The notes beneath the pieces are model-generated. The model was not told the origin of the DNA, searched no databases, and worked only from the letters and a program-made list of their open reading frames with translations. A program made the position numbers and the translations under genes. Shown piece by piece: positions 59,201 to 64,000 of a stretch of DNA of 64,000 bases. This DNA comes from Megascapheus bottae. Its lineage: Eukaryota; Chordata; Mammalia; Rodentia; Geomyidae. The stretch lies in the NCBI GenBank assembly GCA_024803745.1, contig JANJXV010000100.1, positions 496,001-560,000 of the forward strand, written 5' to 3'. Positions within the stretch are counted from its first letter, which is position 1; each line of letters opens with the position of its first letter.

Positions 59201-59796
59201 GGATGTATTAGATACAGGGGAAATAACCAAATAATACTGGATACAGTTATGTGTGAGCAAACCAAAAATATAAAGAATGTTTTCTGGAAACATAAGGACC
59301 TGGGAAAAATGTGTTAAGTAATGTAAATCAGGTCCAGAGAGAAGAAAGGATGCATCTTTTCTCCTATAAGTGGAACACAAAATTAATTCATAGATATATC
59401 AGTAATCACTCTGGGGTAGTATACAAGTGTACATAAGTGTATGAATCAAACTATGATAGATTCAGGGAAAAAGTCAAAGGATAAAATTCCTTAGAAAGTC
59501 TAACTCACAGTTCAACAAAATAATGCCAGAAAATATGGAAGGAAGTATTAAGGAAAGCAGGATAAGGACAAATGAAAACAGGAAGAAGGAAGGATGCAGT
59601 TACAAAACCTAATATATGTCTTACAAAATTGGGAAAACTGAGGGAAGGTTAGGATTGAGAGGGATGGGTGGGAATATTGAAAGGGTGACACTGATCAAGA
59701 TGCAGGGTATTCATAAATGACTTTGTTGAATGGGAACTCCTTTGTACAACTACTTTAAAATTATAAAAATTTACATTTTAAATTTAAAAAGTATTT
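59201..59796 (+). mobile_element. L1 3' end fragment, sense (copy 2)
   Basis: Duplicate of 16,090-16,685 with a few substitutions. Confidence 0.75.
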
Positions 59797-60550
59797 TCTT
59801 ATATAATTACTAATTTTCAAAGTTAGAATAAGTGAAAATCCTTTTCTTCAGGTATGTCATGTTTGCTGAAAAGTTGATAAGCAAAACATTCCCTGAGTCA
59901 AAATAAAATTATGAAACCACTATGTTGTGAGTGTTCAAACAGAAAGCATGAACACACCACAGATGTCAGTCCACAAAAGAAGTCTAGACACAACTAAAAA
60001 GAGGTGTAGCAAAATGAACTGCATTGATTCATGTTTATGAAAATCTAAGATTCCCATGGAATTCTCTAACTTGTGAGGGACAACAAGCATATCTTTAGGT
60101 AGGAGTCCAAACACAGACACATACGTACATTGAAAAGATCTTGTGGACCAATTATAAGCATAAGAATTTATGAAATCATGTGGAGATTTATGGAATTATC
60201 TTTAAACAATTACTAACCCTTCATCCTAAACAATTCAAAAAGGCAGTCATTAATATTTACTATGGCTAAGACTTACATAAGAAGCATGAATAAACCACAT
60301 TTTTGCATTCTTATTAGGAAGCCAGATACATCAAGGGTTTATACTGCTACATCACAGAAAATAAACAATTATAATACACAACATCATTATGATAAAACAC
60401 ATAGCCATATGATTATACCAATACATGCAGGAAAGTTATGTGATATTTAAAATATAATATCAAATCATAATAAAAATAAAGAAGAACCCATATCCACATA
60501 ACTATGTCCATTCATGAGGCAGTAGCTAACTTACACACTGAGGAAAAGCT

Positions 60551-60961
60551 GGGAACTTTCTTGATAAGATCTGGAACATGATAGGGAAGAACACACATTG
60601 GAGATAGGACAGCCTTTTAAATAAATGGTACTCAGAAAGTTGGAGATTTACATATCAGAAAACAAAATCAAAACCACTTACAAGCCACAAAAATCAGGTC
60701 ATAATATATTAAAGCCCTAAACATGAGACATAAAACTTCTACAATAGTAAATAGGAGAAATGCCTCTGTACACTGGAATAGGAAAGGACACAGTTGGATG
60801 AGACCTACAAAGCAGAGAACACCAAAGTAAAAATTTAAAAATGGCATTACCTCAAACTAAAATGCTTCTTCCCAGCTAAGGAAATAATCAACAAAGTGAA
60901 GAGCCAATCTGAAGAATGAGGAAAAAAATCTGTCAATATATATTTGAAAATGGGTTATATA
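60551..60961 (+). mobile_element. Old L1 ORF2 fragment, sense (copy 2)
   Basis: Duplicate of 17,440-17,850. Confidence 0.75.
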
Positions 60962-62750
60962 TACAGTGTGTGTGAGGAAGTCTAAACACTCAGCCAGAAC
61001 AAGCAGATTCTGTTCCGAAGAAGCCAGGTCTGATTCTGCTCAAAAAAGCCAAGAGAATTTCCACAAAGAAAGTGATGCTTTTAGTAAGTCATGCTGTAAA
61101 AGAATCAGTATGGAAAGGACTGCAACTATGAAATCCATAATTAATCTGAGAATTATGCAAAGTCCAATATTAGAAAGCAGAAGGTGAGAAAAAGTGATGT
61201 GGCAACTGTAGAGTCAGAATTGGTTGTCTTGTTTCAACTATTTCATCAGCTAAATCAAGATATAGTGGTTTAAATACCAACTCAATTTGAAGTAGAGGTA
61301 AGTAACATTCAAGGAGCAATCGATATGATTTTAATTGTCTACTGGGAAAGAAGAGAAAAAATTGAAATTAAGGGTATACTACTTGTTCTTTCATAAAGTG
61401 TTACCATCATCCAAGATAGGAAATAAAGGGAATTGGAAGGAAATAGTGAATTTTATTTTTACCATTTTAAGTTTTGACTCAAAGAATTAGGTGCTCTGAA
61501 TTACACTGAAGTGAATCCCAGGAGATGGGTGCGGGGCAGGGGACATGTGGTTGGAAGAAGCAGCTCAAGATGATCATTGAAATTTTGACAGTACCATGTG
61601 GGAACAAGGGCAGAAGAGGAGGAAATGGCAGAAGAGAGAACCAAAGATACTAAAGGTTGACAAATAGAGAGAGATCACAATGTGGAAAGGAATGAAAGGT
61701 GTAGAAGAAAGGAAGAGACAGGAAGTAGAATTGTTTTCTGAAAGGCAAGAAATAATTCCTTCAAGCATAAAAGTGAAAGGGCTTCTTCAGACTGTGAAAA
61801 ACGGAGGGAAGTTAATTCAAAAGAGATACTAAAATTGGTCCCTGGATTTAATCTATAAGCCACCAGACATGCATTGATGGCTGAATAGTGCGAAGGAAGT
61901 GGTGGTGTGGAAACTATCATACTGCAGCGATGGAAGATGCTGGCTAAAGGAAGCCTGGCCAATCGTGTTAAATATGAGTGGAGGTTTTCTGTTAAGCTGT
62001 TCCTTTTTTCCAAAGGACAGATAAATAGGAACATCGTAGTGTGCTTGTAAATAAACATGATTTTAAACAATTCAAGGATAAATTGTTTGCTATTTGGGTT
62101 TTGAAATTTGTAATATTCAAATTTACCCAGAGTAACACAGTTAAAGGTGCATGTCAACACTTGTGAGTTATTTCCTCATATCTAAATGGTTGCCATTTGC
62201 AACCACTTTCAAGTGTATTTGCTCAACAAATGCATGCTATTTGAGGAATCTACAGTGCCCAAACCATTCAAATCTGAGAAATAGGAGCTGGCTCAACCTA
62301 CTGAAAGACCGCCAGGTACTAGGTTGTATTTGTAGTCATGTGGTACTTAAGAAAATGAACCTTATTTAACCAAGAAGTCTCAGTAAAATCAAGAGCTGTT
62401 GGCTAAAATTTTGCATACACACTAGTCTTCTTTTTAATCAATGTCTTTTCATCCTTTTAGGTGCTGTGATCTTTCCCATAAAGAAAACTTGGAAAACTAT
62501 TCCCACAAAGCAGAATTAAATCACCAGTGAGAAGAATTATTCATGGAAGGAGTAAGGGTGATTACTGGAAATCATTCTGGGCCATGCTCCATACTGTCTA
62601 GTGCACTCTGGAGGGATTATTACATCCATAAGCTGACTTCTTACTCAGCAGGCTATCTTACAGTTCTCTAATGGCAAAAGCTAACTTGAGAACATCTGAT
62701 GGTAATGCAAATTACACCATAAAAAACAATGCAAATGAATTTTAGTTAGT

Positions 62751-62770
62751 GGAGAATCAATTGATTCTCC
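62751..62770. repeat. 20-bp perfect palindrome (copy 2)
   Basis: Identical to the palindrome at 19,906-19,925. Confidence 0.9.
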
Positions 62771-63694
62771 TTGTAGAATTCATAATAACCAAGACATTCA
62801 TGTCATATTTGATATTGATAACTTTCTGAATTGATTAGTAAATTATTTCTTCATTTTTACATGTACTGCAGTCATATGCAGACACACATCAATTTTTCAA
62901 GTTGAATCAGACCTCATTTAAATTTTATACTGTTCCTCCATTACCAGTAAGGGAAATGAAGAATTTGATATATTATTATATGTTAAACTTTTAACACAGT
63001 CATGAATTCTGTTTCTAAAACACCGAGTAGTTGGGCAATTGAAATAAGCACACTTTTAAGACCAGCACAAAATTTTTTCCTACAGTACTTACAATTAAAC
63101 CTCATTTTAGTAACATCACAATATTAGTGAAAAAAGTCTTAGTCTCTCTTTCAGATAGATATACTAATTAAGTATATTCACTTCATCAAACAAAATAGTG
63201 GGATTAGATCAATGCTGTGCATATTTGTACAAATAATATAACCTTCACTTTTTGTGAGGAAAGGAATGCTCTACCAAATGAGGACTAGTTAAAATGTGGA
63301 AGAATATACCCTTGGTCGTGGTGTAGCTATTTTTACAATGAAACCTGAACTTTGTCTAACAAGTTCCCTGGGGAATTAAGAGAAAAACACATTGAAATAG
63401 AGAATATAAATTTTAGCACAAAATTACATGGACTAACTTTAGACTTTAGAGTAAATATTCACATTGTATACAACAGGACTGAATTTCTCATGAATAAAAT
63501 ATACAAAATTATCAATACTTAATTTTGTCTAGAAAGTAAAACGCATAATTGCCCAAACATTTCTCACTGGTTTTTAAAATGTACATGATACTTCAGATGA
63601 TGACAGTTTTTGGTATTGGAAATGATTATACAATAAATTCTAACTGGTCTGAAAAAAAAAGAAAGTAAAGTGCAGAGGAAAGCAATTCATGAGG

Positions 63695-63792
63695 GGCCGA
63701 GAGCATGGCCTAGTGGTTGAGTGTTTCTCTAACATTCATGAAGCCTTTGGTTTGATTCCTTAGTACCACATAAACAGGAAAAAGCTGGAAGT
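63695..63792 (+). mobile_element. ID-like SINE, sense, complete in copy 2
   Basis: 'gagcatggcctagtggttga', 'cattcatgaagcctttggtt', B box 'ggtttgattcc', 'ttagtaccacataaacagg' and 'aaaaagctggaagtg' form an intact ID-like head with the first bases of a second monomer. It then abuts L1 sequence. Copy 1 keeps only the first part. Confidence 0.85.
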
Positions 63793-64000
63793 GCCCAAGG
63801 TTTCTACTGATTATGACGAATGAGGGAAACCATTGAGCCTAAGTTCCTTTGAGTCTGGCTTACTTCACTTAATATGATTTTTTCTAAGTCTTTCCATTTC
63901 CTAACAAATGGGGCGATGTCATTCTTTCTGGGCTCTACTAGCAGAGATTTGCAGTAGATTTGCAATAGAGCAAAATCTTGATACGTAAGGACATATAATG
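63793..64000. mobile_element. L1 fragment with internal inversion, cut by the window end
   Basis: 63,793-63,929 is antisense L1 (nearly identical to 21,405-21,521, with about 20 more L1 bases). From 63,930 the sequence is the reverse complement of the L1 region found at about 21,348-21,407 of copy 1. The joint therefore places two neighbouring L1 parts head to head, as in twin-primed L1 insertions. The rest lies beyond the window. Confidence 0.8.

Larger units (their letters stand above)
53840..63750 (+). repeat. Segmental duplication, copy 2 (9.9 kb)
   Basis: Direct second copy of 10,626-20,905. Relative to copy 1 it lacks 97 bp at about 54,930 and 267 bp at about 62,069, lacks one GATA unit at about 57,468, and has scattered substitutions and single-base indels. 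Outer flanks differ from those of copy 1. It contains the same L1 pieces, the dimeric SINE and the 20-bp palindrome. Confidence 0.97.

Noticed and set aside
61675..62160. 161-codon minus-strand frame, counterpart of a 131-codon frame in copy 1
   Set aside because: Extended only by the 267-bp deletion in copy 2. Shared presence reflects a recent duplication, not selection.

Overview
This is gene-poor nuclear DNA from a placental mammal, most likely a rodent. I find no protein-coding gene, exon, rRNA, tRNA or snRNA that the sequence supports. The mammalian call rests on the transposon fossils: L2 and MIR remnants, L1 (LINE-1) pieces of several ages in both orientations, and many tRNA/ID-like and B1-like SINEs. 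The youngest SINEs pair an ID-like head (Pol III A and B boxes, B box close to GGTTCGATTCC) with a second monomer. They also occur as B1-like plus ID-like dimers. This combination points to Geomyoidea (kangaroo rats, pocket mice, pocket gophers), where IDL-Geo SINEs are known. The species is an inference.

Layout. Positions 1-10,600 are comparatively GC-rich, with MIR/L2 relics, ID/B1 SINEs, several (CA)n tracts, purine tracts and a roughly 530-bp purine-rich minisatellite at 9,091-9,620. From about 10,600 the DNA becomes AT-rich and L1-rich. Positions 10,626-20,905 are copy 1 of a large segmental duplication. Positions 20,906-53,839 are mostly single-copy AT-rich DNA with scattered SINEs, an L1 nested in an older L1 (44,290-46,417), an isolated L1 5' end (about 42,795-42,921) and a retrocopied transcript 3' end inside a SINE (47,638-48,006). 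Positions 53,840-63,750 are copy 2 of the duplication in the same orientation, about 43 kb downstream. By eye the copies are about 98-99% identical, differing by a 97-bp and a 267-bp deletion in copy 2. The last 200 bases are an L1 piece with an inverted junction, cut off by the window edge.

There are no genes here that work together. The window is best read as intergenic DNA or a very large intron shaped by retrotransposition, microsatellite growth and one recent segmental duplication. The observations most worth checking are the duplication and its complex right edge, the retrocopy with target-site duplications, the nested L1, the minisatellite and the inverted L1 junction. No previously undescribed molecular system could be supported.
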